DNA of 41,124 bases from Lyophyllum atratum (GCA_014905825.1 JACGCN010000115.1:1-41124), one strand, 5' to 3'. Shown: positions 11,092-23,133, numbered from the stretch's first letter. A program made the numbers and translations. The notes: generated from the letters alone by a model not told the origin.

Positions 11092-13903
11092 ATGGCCGTC
11101 CGCATCCTGCTCCTTGGAAGCGGGGGCAGAGAGCATGCTCTCGCTTGGAAATTGTCACAATCTGAACATTTAGATTGTCTCTATGTCTGTCCAGGAAACG
11201 GTGGAACTGCTCAAGAGCCAAAAACGTTCAACATAGACCTGTCTCCTTCTGACTATCCTGGCTTGGTCGAGTTCGCAATCAAGAATGAGGTATACAGCTT
11301 CGATTACAAGAATTGCGTGAAGCTTAACGCTTCGTATAGGTCGATCTCGTAGTACCTGGTCCGGAACAGCCTCTGGTCGACGGAATTGAGACCTACTTTC
11401 GGAAAGGTTACCATTATTCTCATCTTTATTGAACGAATATGCTGATATTGCTTAGTGGGCATCCCTGTATTTGGGCCTAGCGCTCTCGCCGCCAGGATGG
11501 AAGGCTCTAAAGCTTTCTCAAAAGCTTTCATGGCCAGACACAACATTCCTACGGCAGAGTTTCGCGTTTTCAAATCTTCCCAGTTTGAAGAAGCGATCGA
11601 ATATCTCAACATCTGTGGACATGACGTGGTCCTGAAGGCAAGCGGTTTAGCATCCGGTAAGGGTGTCCTGATCCCTGAAACGACGGAAGAGGCGGTCGCT
11701 GGCCTCAAGGAGATGATGGTTGACAATGTGTTTGGGGATGCGGGTCTGTATTATATCTACTCACAATTTCATCTTTTGTGTCGCTAAATCCGTCTCAAAT
11801 CCAGGTAGCGAGGTCGTGATTGAAGAACGGCTTACCGGTCCAGAAGTCTCCGTTCTCGCATTTTCTGACGGATATACCATCTTCCCTTTGCCTGCGGCTC
11901 AGGACCACAAACGTATCGGTGATGGCGACGTCGGTTTGAACACGGGAGGGATGGGTGCCTATGCTCCTGCGTCAATCGCAACTCCTGCTATTATGGAGCA
12001 AATCATGAAGGAATCCTTGAGACCGACAATTGATGGCATGCGGAAAGAGGGTGCGTACTGATAGATCCTGGTGATTCTTATACTCATAAGCGCAAGCAGG
12101 CTTCCCCTTCGTTGGAATATTATTCACTGGATTCATGCTTACTCCCTCTGGACCGAAAGTTCTGGAATACAATGTCAGGTTTGGAGACCCTGAGACAGAA
12201 GCTCTGATGCTTCTTCTACGCGAAGATGTTGACCTGGTTTCTGTGTTGATGGTGAGGTTTTTGTTATTCCTGAAAGACGCCTTTTCTGAGGCGGATTCAG
12301 GCATGCGCAGAGCACCACCTTGATTCGACCACAATAGCAGTCCGGCCTGGTTTTGCCGTCTCTGTTGTACTTGCTTCTCAAGGTTACCCTGGGACATACT
12401 CGAAAGGCAAGACCATCGAATTTAAGCCGACACCCTCAAGTACGTCATTTATCTATTTCTTACAATCTGTGACGAATTCGATGGTATAGACGTGGTTGTC
12501 TTCCACGCGGGAACTAAAAACTCTGGTAATGACATCGTGACTGCGGGTGGACGCGTGTTAGCCGTGACGGCATATGCACCTACGATTCAAGAAGCACTGG
12601 ATGCTGCCTACCTAGGTGTCGATACCGTCTCGTTTGAAGGCAAAACCTACAGGCGGGACATTGGCCATCGGTGTGTGATTGTCAATCACCCTCTCTTGTC
12701 GGTTGTTCTGATTTTTTGAAGGGCCTTGAGTGCTACAGGTGATACGAAGCCAACCGGCTTGACATACGCCCAAGCAGGTGTTTCAGTGGATGCTGGCAAC
12801 GATCTGGTTGAGGTGATTAAACCATACGTGCGCTCAACCCGGAGGCCTGGCGCGGACGCTGAGATCGGAGGATTTGGAGGTGTCTTTGACCTGAAAGCTA
12901 CTGGGTACAAAGATCCGGTCCTCGTTAGTGGTACTGATGGAGTGGGTACAAAACTGCGAGTCGCGGTTGATGTTGGGATTCATGATCTCGTGGGTAGGTG
13001 AAATCCCGACCACCAGATGCTATTAGAACTTATTTTCAACATAGGCATTGACCTTGTGGCGATGTCCGTCAACGATTTGCTCGTGCAGGGGGCAGAGCCC
13101 TTATATTTCTTGGATTATTATGGGTGTAGCAGATTAGATGTCAACGTCGCGTCTCAGGTGGTGAAGGGTATCGCCGATGGTTGTCGACAGGCTGGATGTG
13201 CGTTAATTGGCGGTGAGACGGCAGAAATGCCTGGGATGTATAGCGAAGGCATGTTTGGAAATATTCTCATCTTTGCCTTTCCTCAATCTTTTTATCCGCA
13301 GGCGATTATGACCTCGCAGGTTTTGCTGTAGGCGCTGTTGAACGAAACTCCATCTTGCCGACCCCAAATATCGCTGTGGGGGATGTCTTGCTCGGAATTT
13401 CGTCGTCGGGACTGCACTCGAATGGCTTCTCCCTTGTTCGGAAAGTCATATCCGTTTCTGGACTCCACTACACGTCACCGTGTCCATGGGACAGTGACAT
13501 GACACTTGGTCGTGCCCTTCTGGAGCCCACCCGAATATACATCTCCCAGATACTTCCCGCGGCGAAGGCTGGTCTCCTGAAAGGCATGTCCCACATCACT
13601 GGGGGCGGTTTCATCGAGAACATACCAAGGGTTCTTCCAAAACATCTCGGTTGCTACGTCGACGCATCTGCATGGACTTTGCCACCAGTCTTCAAATTCC
13701 TCATGCAACAGGGTGGAATTGACCCCTTGGAGATGGCACGCACTTTCAATAATGGAATTGGAATGATTGTCATTGTCAGCCCTCACGACGTGGATGCTGC
13801 AGTCGCAGCTCTTGGGAAGGGACAAGCTGATGTTTTCAGAGTCGGCGAGGTGGTCGCAAAGCCGGGTGTAGATATGAGGAACTTGCATGCTTGGTCATTA
13901 TGA
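11092..13903 (+). CDS. ADE5,7: Bifunctional GAR synthetase / AIR synthetase
   Basis: This fused enzyme carries out steps 2 and 5 of de novo purine synthesis in the cytosol. Ten exons (11092-11289, 11340-11406, 11456-11743, 11805-12050, 12100-12251, 12301-12439, 12490-12670, 12722-12993, 13045-13248, 13302-13903) encode 782 residues, close to yeast Ade5,7. The N-terminal GARS half shows GSGGREHAL at residues 8-16, the ATP-grasp run [14 protein letters not shown], and [11 protein letters not shown]. The C-terminal AIRS half shows [40 protein letters not shown] and [13 protein letters not shown]. All exon phases agree and no frame break is present. The ninth intron (13249-13301) uses a GC donor. 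ATG 11092 is the only start consistent with the conserved N-terminus. Confidence 0.97.
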
Positions 13904-14258
13904 AATAATAATGGAGCTGGGGTGACATGAGTAATTATAGGAGATTCACGGAAAGAGCCCAGAGAAACAGAAAATCGAGGTGGTAGATCAAAACATCAGT
14001 CACAGACGGTAGCAATTGTATCTACAAGAAGGGACAAGTGTAAGAAATAAAATTTATGCAAGATGGTCGGCGGGGAGCTGGTAATGAGCGACAAGAGATA
14101 AAGCAATGGCGATAAGAATGGAATAAAGATGTATGAGTGTGTGTGTGTGTAGCTTGGACGTGCTGTGAATTGACAACCAAGACGAATATGGGACTGGAAA
14201 CTGATGCTGATGCGGCCGTCTACCAAGGGGCTGACAATCTAAGATGAGGTTGACAATT
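13904..14258. other. Convergent 3' intergenic region
   Basis: These 355 bases lie between two convergent stop codons (13903 plus, 14259 minus). Only a (GT)7 microsatellite at 14137-14150 stands out. I infer it contains both 3' untranslated regions. Confidence 0.5.
14137..14150. repeat. (GT)7 microsatellite
   Basis: Seven uninterrupted GT units in the 3' region shared by GARS-AIRS and the ankyrin/CCCH gene. Confidence 0.85.
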
Positions 14259-16412
14259 TTAGGCTGAAAGAGTGATTTCCTTCGGCATTTCAGGTGCTGC
14301 GACCGTGGCAAACGAAACGGGAAGCTTCGCCACCAACTGCTCGTGGGAGGTTGTTGAGGCTGTTTCGGAAGTGACTCCGTCGGATTCAGCCTTGCATGCA
14401 CTCGATCAACATGGGCATGAGCACAAAGGAGATGTCTTTCATTACCTTAGGGGCTGCCGGTTTGACAGGGTCCGGGGTCGTACCGCGAGTGCTTGACTCT
14501 TTTGAACCGTCCTTTCGGAACGGCGGGGGAGCTCGGAGGACCTGAGCGGCCGTCGAGCCAGCATGACCGTTGCCGTTAGGCAGCATCCCGTTTAAGCCTG
14601 GGCTACGTGTCGGCGGTGTAATGGATCCTGCGAGAACGGGAAATTCATCTGCATTAGGGACACGTTGCTTGGCGGGGAAAGGTCGTTTGTCGGGGCGGGC
14701 ACCATTCGGCGAATACCCGTTTTTGCCTCCCTGGTGAAAGCGCGGGCGTCCTGGATCTGTCGACTGCGAACGACTGGACCCTTCAACACCATTTTGTTGT
14801 GCCGGAGTATCCTGGCATTTCAAAGTTTAAGAAAGAGGATTTGCACTATAGGAGGTTATACATACATCCCGTGTGCTCAGATTCGCGAGTTTTTCGTTGA
14901 TGGCCGCAATTCCATTGCCATTCGGATGGCGTGGCCTGGCACCACCTCGTCCAGAGAAGTACGGGATAGGATGGTTACCATTGCCATCCGGTAGTACGTG
15001 AGGATAGCGGCAGTCATCACTGTTCTCAAAAAATCAGAGAGCGCAGCAAGGGAGCCTTGAGTTGACATACCCGTTTCTGCATCGTCCGGTCGGGAAGAAC
15101 AAACAAGGGGGTTTGCGTCCATTGAATGAACCTCTACGTGCACCACGACGATGGTGACCGGCTCCCTCGCGCGGCATCAGGTGATGATTGTTGGGGCCAG
15201 GGGCATCCTGGGAGATGGGTGACTTTGCACCACCGTTCAATTCTTGGGGGACCATGCTTGGCTTGCCGGGTTGAGTTACAGGATATGGAGTCGTGCCGTC
15301 GTGTTGTACATGATGAGGAGGGGCAGAGGGAGGTGCTGTATTATACATATTAGATGGGGAGTGAGGGGGTAGAGTGGTTTGTTGCTGAAGGGGCGGGAGG
15401 GGAGTCATCATCATCGGAACGGGCGCCTGACCCGGGTGTGAGTATGCACCAGGGGACAGCGAACCATAGGGCACAGGAGGGATGCCATTCGGGCTAAACG
15501 GCGGTTGCCCAGGTAGAACAACCTCTGAGGGGGAACGTCCATGTCCTAGATGGGGTCCAGACGGAGGAGACAATGGTGTCATGGGATGCATACCATTGGG
15601 TTGGAAAGAGGGTGGAGGGTAATAGTTTTGGGGATAGGGCTGGACGTTCATGGGATCATAGGGAGCCCCGTATTGGGCAGGGGGAGGAAGCGATCCTGGG
15701 TAGTACTGCTGAGGATGGGCGAAAAGGCACGATGGACCATAACGACATGCTGGGAAGTATCTGCAAGGGATAAATCTTGCTATATCGGGAGGAGGGAGGT
15801 TCCCTACGCCGCCTGGCGCAACATTTTCTCTCGCAATCTGTGGTGTAGATTGGGGATAATACACACCGTCTTCGGGAGGAGGCGGGGCGGAGTTGATGCT
15901 GGGATAATGGGTGTGCGCAGCTGGTGGCGGAGGTCCGTATTGATAGCGTTTGGCTGGGTCTTCGTTAGCCTCGTGAGAGTAGAACGGCCGCTCAGAAGGG
16001 AGGCCGCTCGATGCTCCATTGAGCGCAGAGCTAAGCAACTCTAGGATAGGTGCGTCCGATGTGTACCGTTCCGGTGGTCCTTGGCTGGAGCTATTTGTAG
16101 GGTCAGCGCCTGGAATGCGCATTAAGTTCACAGATCGCATAGAAAGACAGTGAGCATACCCTTTTCCAGGAGGGCTCTTACGACGTCGACGTGGCCATTC
16201 CTGACTGCTTCGATGAGGGGAGTAACACCAGTGTGATCTGACGTAGGGAAACAAGAAATTGGTTCATTGGGCGGTTCGGCTGAGCGCAAGATGAAGGCAG
16301 AGATGTCGGGCGTACCTTTGACTTCGATGTCAACAGTAGTAGCGTCCTTCAAGAGGTCGTGGACAACTTGGAGGTCCCCCGCAGAACAAGCCTTCCAGAG
16401 AGCAGAAACCAT
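14259..16412 (-). CDS. Ankyrin-repeat / double CCCH zinc-finger protein
   Basis: Six exons (16412-16316, 16237-16160, 16109-15071, 15019-14866, 14811-14446, 14390-14259) encode 621 residues with consistent phases. Two ankyrin repeats occupy about residues 1-62 (SALWKACSAGDLQVVHDLL, then HTGVTPLIEAVRNGHVDVV). Two CCCH fingers follow: CRYFPACRYGPSCLFAH (C-x5-C-x5-C-x3-H), and CLFFPTGRCRNG-DDCRYPH (C-x7-C-x5-C-x3-H), split by the intron 15020-15070. A long Pro/Tyr/His-rich stretch separates the fingers, and the tail is disordered. CCCH fingers of the second type bind RNA in the TTP family, so an mRNA stability or export role is likely but inferred. The gene lies downstream of, and on the same strand as, the glycerol-3-phosphate dehydrogenase. 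Confidence 0.88.
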
Positions 16413-16700
16413 TTGGGCTTAGCTGGGAGAATGGGAGCGGGATTTAGGGAAAAGTACAAGACAGACTGGCAAAAGAAAACACGGAAATCTGGGCAACACG
16501 ACGAGAGGGATTGACTTGTGACCGGAACCACCGGAAAAAGTCGAGTAAAAAAAATTAGCGTGGGCAGATTCAAGATCGATCTTGCTCGTCAGCGATCTTA
16601 CGTGGCATGTTCTCTCCGAAATACCGACATCCTGATTCAGCCGCTTGCTCAACATCTATTCACCGCGTTCACATCACTTGTCAATACATTGTCTATCTAG

Positions 16701-18292
16701 TCACAACTCCAACCCCAACTTTCTCAACAAATGACGCGCTGGGCCACCAACTGTGGGCGGTAGTTCCAGCTCTTTCGATGGGGGCAGTTCCATCAGTTCT
16801 CGTACTGCGGCTCGGGTGTCCTTCCCTGGATTTGATTTGACCAGCAGTCAGGATCATTCAAATGATTACCATCGGGCTTACACACCATTGTATAGCACAT
16901 CGTATACCTGAAAACCCCGCTGATCAGTTGGATGGCCATTCAGTTTGGAGGAAACTTACACTGTTTGCGATGGGCGCATTGACACCCAACTCGTCAATGA
17001 TGGTTTTGACACCTTTCGTGGTTGAAACACCTTCTGCAACACTGCCCAACGTGTTCATGATCGTGTCCAACGATTCACCCTTGCCTAGTCGATACCCAAC
17101 TGTGTAATTACGACTGTTCGGAGAGCTACACGTCAAAAACAGATCTCCGACACCGGCGAGACCTAGAAAGGTCAACGGTGATGCACCGTATGCTGTTCCT
17201 ATACATGTCATTTCAGACAATCCCCGAGTGATAATCACTGTTTCCGAAGTTCGTAGCCAACATCAAGAGCTGAGTACATATATTCACTCACTGGCTCTCG
17301 TATTATTTTGGAACCCTAGCCCGTCCGACATGCCCGACGCAATTGCGTAAACGTTTTTCAATGCTCCTGATAATTCGATACCAATGGGATCTGCGCCAGT
17401 ATAGCTTGGCATATCATCAGTCAACGTGCACAGTTGTGCTTCAGATGAAGCTCCCACCAACGAAAATGAGGTTGGTGGAAAAGAGCCGACGCTTTATTGG
17501 CCTCTGATTCCGTGAAAGAAGCCACAGACACAGATGTCGGTTGTCGCTCGACAACTGTGTGAAAAGGTCAGCCATGACGCGCTTTTTTCTTCAGAGGTCG
17601 TGTCCTACTTTCTTTCGCGAACGAAGGCCCCGACTGAAGTGAATCTCCAGCTCAGACCGCATCATACAACGATGAAAAAAGGCGTACGATAAACGTCGCT
17701 GCTTTGGCAATATCGGGACCACACGTATCGGCGATGATCTCCAATGTCAAAGCATGAGTCCCTATTTCGATACCCTTGTTCACGAAAATCAGCAGCGGCA
17801 TCTTCATGGCATTGAGTTGAGGATGCAAAATGGTCAGATTCTCTCTTGATGCGACGGTTTATCGTGAGATCGCGTTCTTGACGAGGAATATAGCAGTCAC
17901 CTTAGGAACTGTGTCGGGATTGCGAACAAAAGAACATCCATCGTGTCCATAAGATCCTTGCTAGGCAGTTCCGGTCCGACAGCAGTGATGTTCGCGGGGA
18001 ACTGGTGCTCTCGAAGGTAGGTCGGATTGCGGTGATGCTCGTTGAAGTACTTCACAATGGACTCGTCGCGCGCCCACATATAAACATCGTGTTGCGAATC
18101 GCCAAGATGTGAGGCTAAGCAGGATCCGAAATTTCCAGAGCCAAAAACTAGGACTCGGGAGCTTTGGAAGGGACTATTTCTGGGAGAGGACATGAAGCGT
18201 TTGGAGGAAGATATAAAGTTGGGAACACGGTGGGGTAAGCGGGGCAGACGAAGGGAAGAGCGAGTGTAAAATGAGAGTGGGTGTATGAGCAT
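16701..18292 (-). CDS. NAD(P)-glycerol-3-phosphate dehydrogenase, GpsA type
   Basis: The enzyme reduces dihydroxyacetone phosphate to glycerol-3-phosphate. Exons are 18292-17901, 17844-17688, 17633-17609, 17554-17292 (see below), 17237-16960, 16907-16886 and 16825-16701. Visible motifs are the Rossmann loop [14 protein letters not shown] (residues ~47-60), [67 protein letters not shown] and [10 protein letters not shown]. These follow bacterial GpsA more closely than yeast Gpd1. The first ~45 residues are rich in Arg and Ser and poor in acids, which suggests a mitochondrial presequence. Exon 17554-17292 has a length that breaks phase: either one base is missing near the hairpin at 17454-17478, or a 71-nt intron (17391-17461, weak donor) lies inside it and would delete a conserved strand. 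Confidence 0.85.
17454..17478. repeat. Perfect 8-bp inverted repeat at the frame break
   Basis: CCACCAAC at 17454-17461 and GTTGGTGG at 17471-17478 are perfect complements around a 9-nt loop, within the glycerol-3-phosphate dehydrogenase exon whose phase does not close. Confidence 0.7.
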
Positions 18293-18385
18293 GCAGGCAC
18301 GACGCAAGAAGCAATTCAATTTACGTCCATAACTTTTATATGGCTTCTCAATAACGCCTCAGGGTCCAGGCACGACAATCGCGTA

Positions 18386-18395
18386 GGGTCACGTG
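18386..18395. promoter_or_regulatory. GGGTCACGTG E-box in divergent promoter
   Basis: GGGTCACGTG lies almost midway in the 189-bp gap between the divergent starts of the glycerol-3-phosphate dehydrogenase (18292, minus) and SED5 (18482, plus). CACGTG is the core bound by Cbf1-like bHLH factors in fungi. The same 10-mer occurs at 24395-24404 in another divergent promoter. Confidence 0.55.
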
Positions 18396-18481
18396 CGCCA
18401 CGTTACAGGAAAGTTGCAGTGCAGGAGCTCCTCTTGAGTGCAGCTCCCCGTCCCTCACCACAATACCCGGTCTTCCACGTA

Positions 18482-19808
18482 ATGCCCATCCAGGATCGCA
18501 CAAACGAGTTCAGAGCATGCGTAGACTCAATCCGCAGCCGCTCCTCAATACCTGCTCGTGGCTCCGAGGCGAAACAACGACTACTCCAGTCCAATGGCAA
18601 GCCCAGCAGTAGCAAGAGCGAGTTCTCGCGTATGGCCTCTGCTATCGGCAAAGATATTAGCGGGACTTCAGTCAAGCTCAATAAACTGGCACAACGTGAG
18701 CATACCGATCGCTGTCTTGGCCTTCATTCTTACAGGTGTGAACAGTGGCGAAACGCAAGACCCTGTTTGACGACCGGCCTGTGGAGATTAGCGTATGGTC
18801 CTACTATCCTCTAAATAACCTCTGTTCTGACTTCTGTTCAGGAATTGACTTTCATTATCAAGCAAGATATTGCAGGTATAAATAAGCAGATTGCTGCCCT
18901 GCAAGCCCATCGCAAGCAACAGAATGCTCAGGGTGCTACGAAGACCGTTGAGGGGAAACAGATCGACGAGCATAACAACAACATTGTGATGATGTTGCAA
19001 GGGAAGCTGGCTACCACTAGCATGACTTTCAAGGATGTCCTAGAAGTGCGGACACAGGTGTGCATCCAAATTTGCCGTATAGTGGATCACTCTTCAATTT
19101 AGGCAATCAGAACATGAAAGAATCGAAGGACCGGACTGAGCAGTTCATGTATTCGACCGCTTCCGCTGCAAACCAAGCTCCTTCAAGTCTGTTCCACTGC
19201 CCACGTTCGCTGTGACTTATTGACGGCATGTCTAGATTCTCTTCTGTTCAACCCGTCGCGTAATGATCCCATGGGCGACGGTAGTCTGAGTCGGTTCGAT
19301 TCGAAAGGTAAAGGTCGGGCCCCACAAGACGGTGATCTCTTGGCTCTGGACCTCACTTCGGCGGAGGAGGGCGAGGGAGCACAAGGCGCATACCAGCAAA
19401 TGCAGATGATCGAACAACAAGTATGTATCCTCACCATTTCTCCCTGCTCAAGAACAACAAAGCTTATATGACCAGGACTCATACATTCAATCCCGTTCCA
19501 CCGCAATTGAATCGATAGAATCCACCATAGCTGAACTTGGCCAGATATTCACGCAACTTGCTAACATGGTGGCGGAACAACGGGAAACAGTACAGCGCAT
19601 CGATGCTGATACCTTGGACATCCAATCAAACGTACTTGACGCGCAGCGGGAACTGGTGAAATTCTGGGGAAGTATGGTGAACAGCCGTTGGCTAATGCTG
19701 AAAGTGTTTGGAGTTCTTATCATCTTCGTAAGTGTATCTACCTTCTGCTCCGAATCCTTACTTCATGCCGTTCTCCAGTTTTTGGTTTTTATATTGGTTT
19801 CGAAATAG
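18482..19808 (+). CDS. SED5: Syntaxin 5, Golgi Qa-SNARE
   Basis: Sed5 is the t-SNARE of the cis-Golgi and acts in ER-Golgi and intra-Golgi fusion. Seven exons (18482-18695, 18746-18792, 18842-19057, 19111-19186, 19236-19420, 19476-19727, 19779-19808) give 339 residues, almost the length of yeast Sed5. The N-terminus MPIQDRTNEFRACV is the conserved peptide that binds Sly1. The Habc region includes ELTFIIKQDI, followed by EVRTQNMKESKDRTEQF. The SNARE helix runs from about residue 245 to 305 with the zero-layer Gln in IFTQLANMV. The tail anchor VFGVLIIFFLVFILVSK is split by the last intron. All phases agree. Confidence 0.96.
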
Positions 19809-19917
19809 TGGCGGGCCCACCTTCTAATATTTGGCGGACACTCGGTTTTCCTTACATTCTTTACATGGCGCATGACCGACGCGATAATCGCAATATAATC
19901 TATGATACCAAACTAGA

Positions 19918-21055
19918 CTAACCGACGGGTATTGCGTTGACGCCTGTTCCCCATGTCTTCCCACTTGGTCGTGACTTGGAGCGTTTGGCGTGCTTCTGGC
20001 CACCCCGATGCGTTTCCCCATCATCCGTATCTCCAACAGTCCATGTCCTATGAGTAGTAGGTGCCTGGTCAATACCAGACGTTGCTGAATATCGTTGGGG
20101 CCTGTCTGGTAGGGTTGGCACGGTAGTACCATCTGCAGCTGCGGCTTTCTCGATGCGTTCTTGCTACATGATGTCGTCAGCGATAAGTTCCAACATGGAG
20201 ATGTAGGATAGCATACTCTCTGTCCAAGCAACTGCTTGTTCCTCTCCTTGACTTTCTCTAGTCGGTTGTCGCTCTTTCCGCCGCCGCCTGCTGTAAGCTC
20301 AACGTTGATCATTCGACCTTCAAGATCTGATTGGTGCAGCTTGAGTGCCTGCTGTAGGGCGTTCCGATGGGAGAATTCCAGAAACGCGCAACCCTTTGAT
20401 TTAGGCGTGGATTTTCCGGCAGTGGGCTTTGGCGTAAGAAGGCGAATTGTGGGAGGTGGGTCTGCGGATGTAACGAGATGAATGCCATGACCATACAGGC
20501 TATTCTCGAACTCACCACAAGCTGAAAAGTGCTTCTTTATGGCTTCCAGGGATGTCGTATATTTAAGGTTGCCTTTGAAAGCCGTCAGATAGATCCACGG
20601 GATCGAATAGCATGGAGTCATACCGACGAATAGAATGAATCGCTGCTTTCCTTCAGATTTCGGTATGGGGCCTACCTTCTTCTGCTCACTAGATGCCCCA
20701 GCATCGTCCATAGGCTTTTTCCGTTTTGTGGGCTGCTTGCCTTCCACAGACTCCACCTCTGCGTCCGCATCCCGCTTCCTCTTTTTCTGTGCGGTAACTT
20801 CCTTCTCCGCCTTCCGTTTACCCTTGACCGGATCGCTGCTACCAGAGACCTGTGTGGCTGGTTTCGACTCCTTGCCCCCACCATCTTCTCCATTTCCACT
20901 GGAGCACCCTCGACATCAAGCGTATCCTGATCCTCCAAGACAGGGACATCATTATCCTCCAAGTGTTCATCTTTGCTGCGTCCTTTGCCTGTTTTGCGTT
21001 CTCGGAATGCAATCCCTTTCTTCTGCTTCTTGGTGAGTTTCGCGGGGGCACTCAT
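19918..21055 (-). CDS. NOP6: Nop6-family nucleolar RRM protein
   Basis: Nop6 is an RNA-binding factor of early 40S ribosome assembly in the nucleolus. Exons are 21055-20624, 20572-20516, 20461-20217 and 20163-19918. The N-terminus MSAPAKLTKKQKKGIAFRER and the Lys-rich stretch are typical of nucleolar proteins. The RRM shows FILFVGNLKYTTSLEAIKKH (RNP2) and SKGCAFLEFSHRNALQQALK (RNP1), then INVELTAGGGGKSDNRLEK, the Nop6 signature. Exon 1 changes frame near 20891-20896: one extra A in the AAA run would read APVENGEDGGGKESK and correct the phase. The alternative is a 65-nt purine-rich intron with a GTCGAG donor, which I consider less likely. It is convergent with SED5 with 109 bp between stops. 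Confidence 0.85.
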
Positions 21056-21625
21056 GGTCAATGAAAGAAGGTGTGGCCGCAGTTTATGGGTATATGGATG
21101 TATAGCGCGAGGAGAAAGTGAGGCAAAACTCGATCGCTCACTTGTTACTCACCGGGAAATAATACTGAAGGGTTACGTAATTTATATTATTAATAATATT
21201 AGCTTTACATAGCAATAGGTTAGTTATCTGATCCAAGTTACGCTGTTACGCTGATAACTACTCTGGTGGACCTGTAAGTTCCCAAAGTTTCTCGCGAGTG
21301 ATACAATGGTACGAGGTTTGGTTCATGTTGAAGTCAAAATTCCTTTAGTAGGGTAGCGAGTCCGCCTTACCATCTGGTGAGACATTATTTATGGTATACA
21401 CTAATTTATGAACGATGATGAAAAATCCACAAGTTCCCGAAAGTTACCAGAATTGAGTTTATAAAGCACGGTAAGGCAGCCTGATACTAACGACGAGATT
21501 GTCAGTAAAGGCATATGGAACAGCACAACTGATAGACGTTTACCATGACAGCAAGTAAAACCCAGTTACTGGCCAACGCCTGGATGCGCAAGGTCCGTAA
21601 AGCAGACTCTGAGTGGAAACATCCA
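21056..21625. other. 570-bp AT-rich intergenic region
   Basis: No supported gene. The stretch 21178-21205 is almost pure A/T (TTATATTATTAATAATATT). It should contain the NOP6 promoter and the 3' end of the gene at 21626. Confidence 0.5.
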
Positions 21626-23133
21626 TTATTCCAGTGTCAACCCTCCAACAGCTTCACCAGCGCCTTGAATCTCCCTCTCATCTTCTTCTCCTCTTCTGCC
21701 CATGTAACGAGGCACTGGTCTTAAGATGGGGCTAGCCAAAACCATGGCAGACCTTAGAGTGGGGCTCGCAGTCATGCTCACGGCCCGAGGGAAGGAGGTT
21801 GGGTATGAACCACCTATTGTTGGTGAAGATGTAGCCGAGCTGACGGTAGAACCAGGAATGTTCACTGGAATCGAGATCGGGAGTCGCGTATTTCGTCCGT
21901 TCATAGGTGACCCGACGCCAGAGTGTGCGTCCCTTAGGTGTGACATGGATGGAGAAACTGCACGACGTTTAGAAGCCGACGGATATGGATCGAAACGGTC
22001 CTCCACTGTCAAGGAGCAATCCGATGAGTCTATAGCCAACGTCACTTCGAGTCTCACTCACATTTGCGTTTATTCGATCGGACAGCACTCGTCGTCGGCG
22101 GTGGCGTATACCTCCAATAGTTTATAGGTGTCGACATCATAGAAGAGAACGAGGGAGAACCCGGAGGCTGCATCACATTAGCCAATAGGCTACCATGAGA
22201 GGGAAGGCGACCAACCAGGTCAATATCCATAGCTATGGTACCGAAGCTGGAGCTTTCAGAAGTACTCATGTTGAGATCATCGCCATTAACGCTTCCTGCG
22301 GGTGTATTTGGTTTCTTGATAGCAATCGGTTCGCTTCCACTTGAGGCAGAGTAAGCAAAAGGAGTGTCATCGACTTGTTCATCATCATCACTGGGAGTGT
22401 CTTCCCGCTGGGATTCTTCTGTCCCAGCTTCTTCCGGATAACGTCCCCGGTCCGCTGTCACTTTAGGTGTACGGGGTGGAATGGGGAGCTCAGAGCATGA
22501 GTTGATAAGCCGTTGAAAGGCTGCTTCGGACTTGACTTCGCTCTCCTCTGGTCGAGATTCAGCGAGAAGGTTCAGGATTCTTGGTGGTTTAAGCTAAATG
22601 GAAGGGTAAGTATCAAGAGTTGATCGAGGACCAGAGATAACCGTAAGACGTACGGGAAATGACAGACGGCGGCCGGGTAGTGGTGAGAATGAATCCTGAA
22701 CGTCCATGCTGGCAGATGATCGCTTTCGCGGTGGAGTCAAAGGAGGTCTCGAAGGAGTTGCTTTTCCTTTTAGTTCTTCATGCTTAGTCTCTGAGGCTTT
22801 CAATGGAGGGGTAGGATTTTCAGAGCTCGCAGAAGAGCTATCCGTCAACATCCTCTCCCTGTCGCTCTCTAGTTCCTCGACGAACATGAGGCTTTGACTA
22901 CGTCTCCTCGAATGCATAGTGAAAGACGAAGCCAGGGGACTGTGAAGGCGACTTTCCGAAAGATAACCAGCCTTCGGAGTCAGCAGACTTGGACGCCGAA
23001 ACCGTTGCAGTAGAGTATTAGAGTCATCGAGAGTCACGGATGAGCTGGTTGCCACTGGACTAGAAGATGTCGGAGGAAGGGCGAAATCAGTGGATGATGT
23101 TGGAAATGAGGGCCGGGAAGATGCTTTCGGCAT
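21626..23133 (-). CDS. Ser/Pro-rich protein of unknown function
   Basis: Three exons (23133-22654, 22593-22062, 22005-21626) encode 463 residues with consistent phases; introns are 22594-22653 and 22006-22061. Most of the chain is low complexity with many Ser-Pro and Thr-Pro sites, suggesting phosphoregulation. Two short segments look conserved: PPRILNLLAESRPEESEVKS after the first intron, and KRKLEDRFDPYPSASKRRAV across the second. The basic KRRAVSP resembles a nuclear localisation signal. I do not recognise the family; a cell-cycle or transcription regulator is possible, but nothing in the sequence proves it. Confidence 0.75.

Noticed and set aside
14272..14496. Plus-strand open frames across the ankyrin/CCCH gene
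   Set aside because: They are antisense shadows; the minus-strand exons have consistent phases and recognised domains.
20855..20925. 65-nt intron inside NOP6 exon 1
   Set aside because: Arithmetic allows it, but the donor GTCGAG is poor, the segment is purine-rich and reading through with one added A gives natural sequence.
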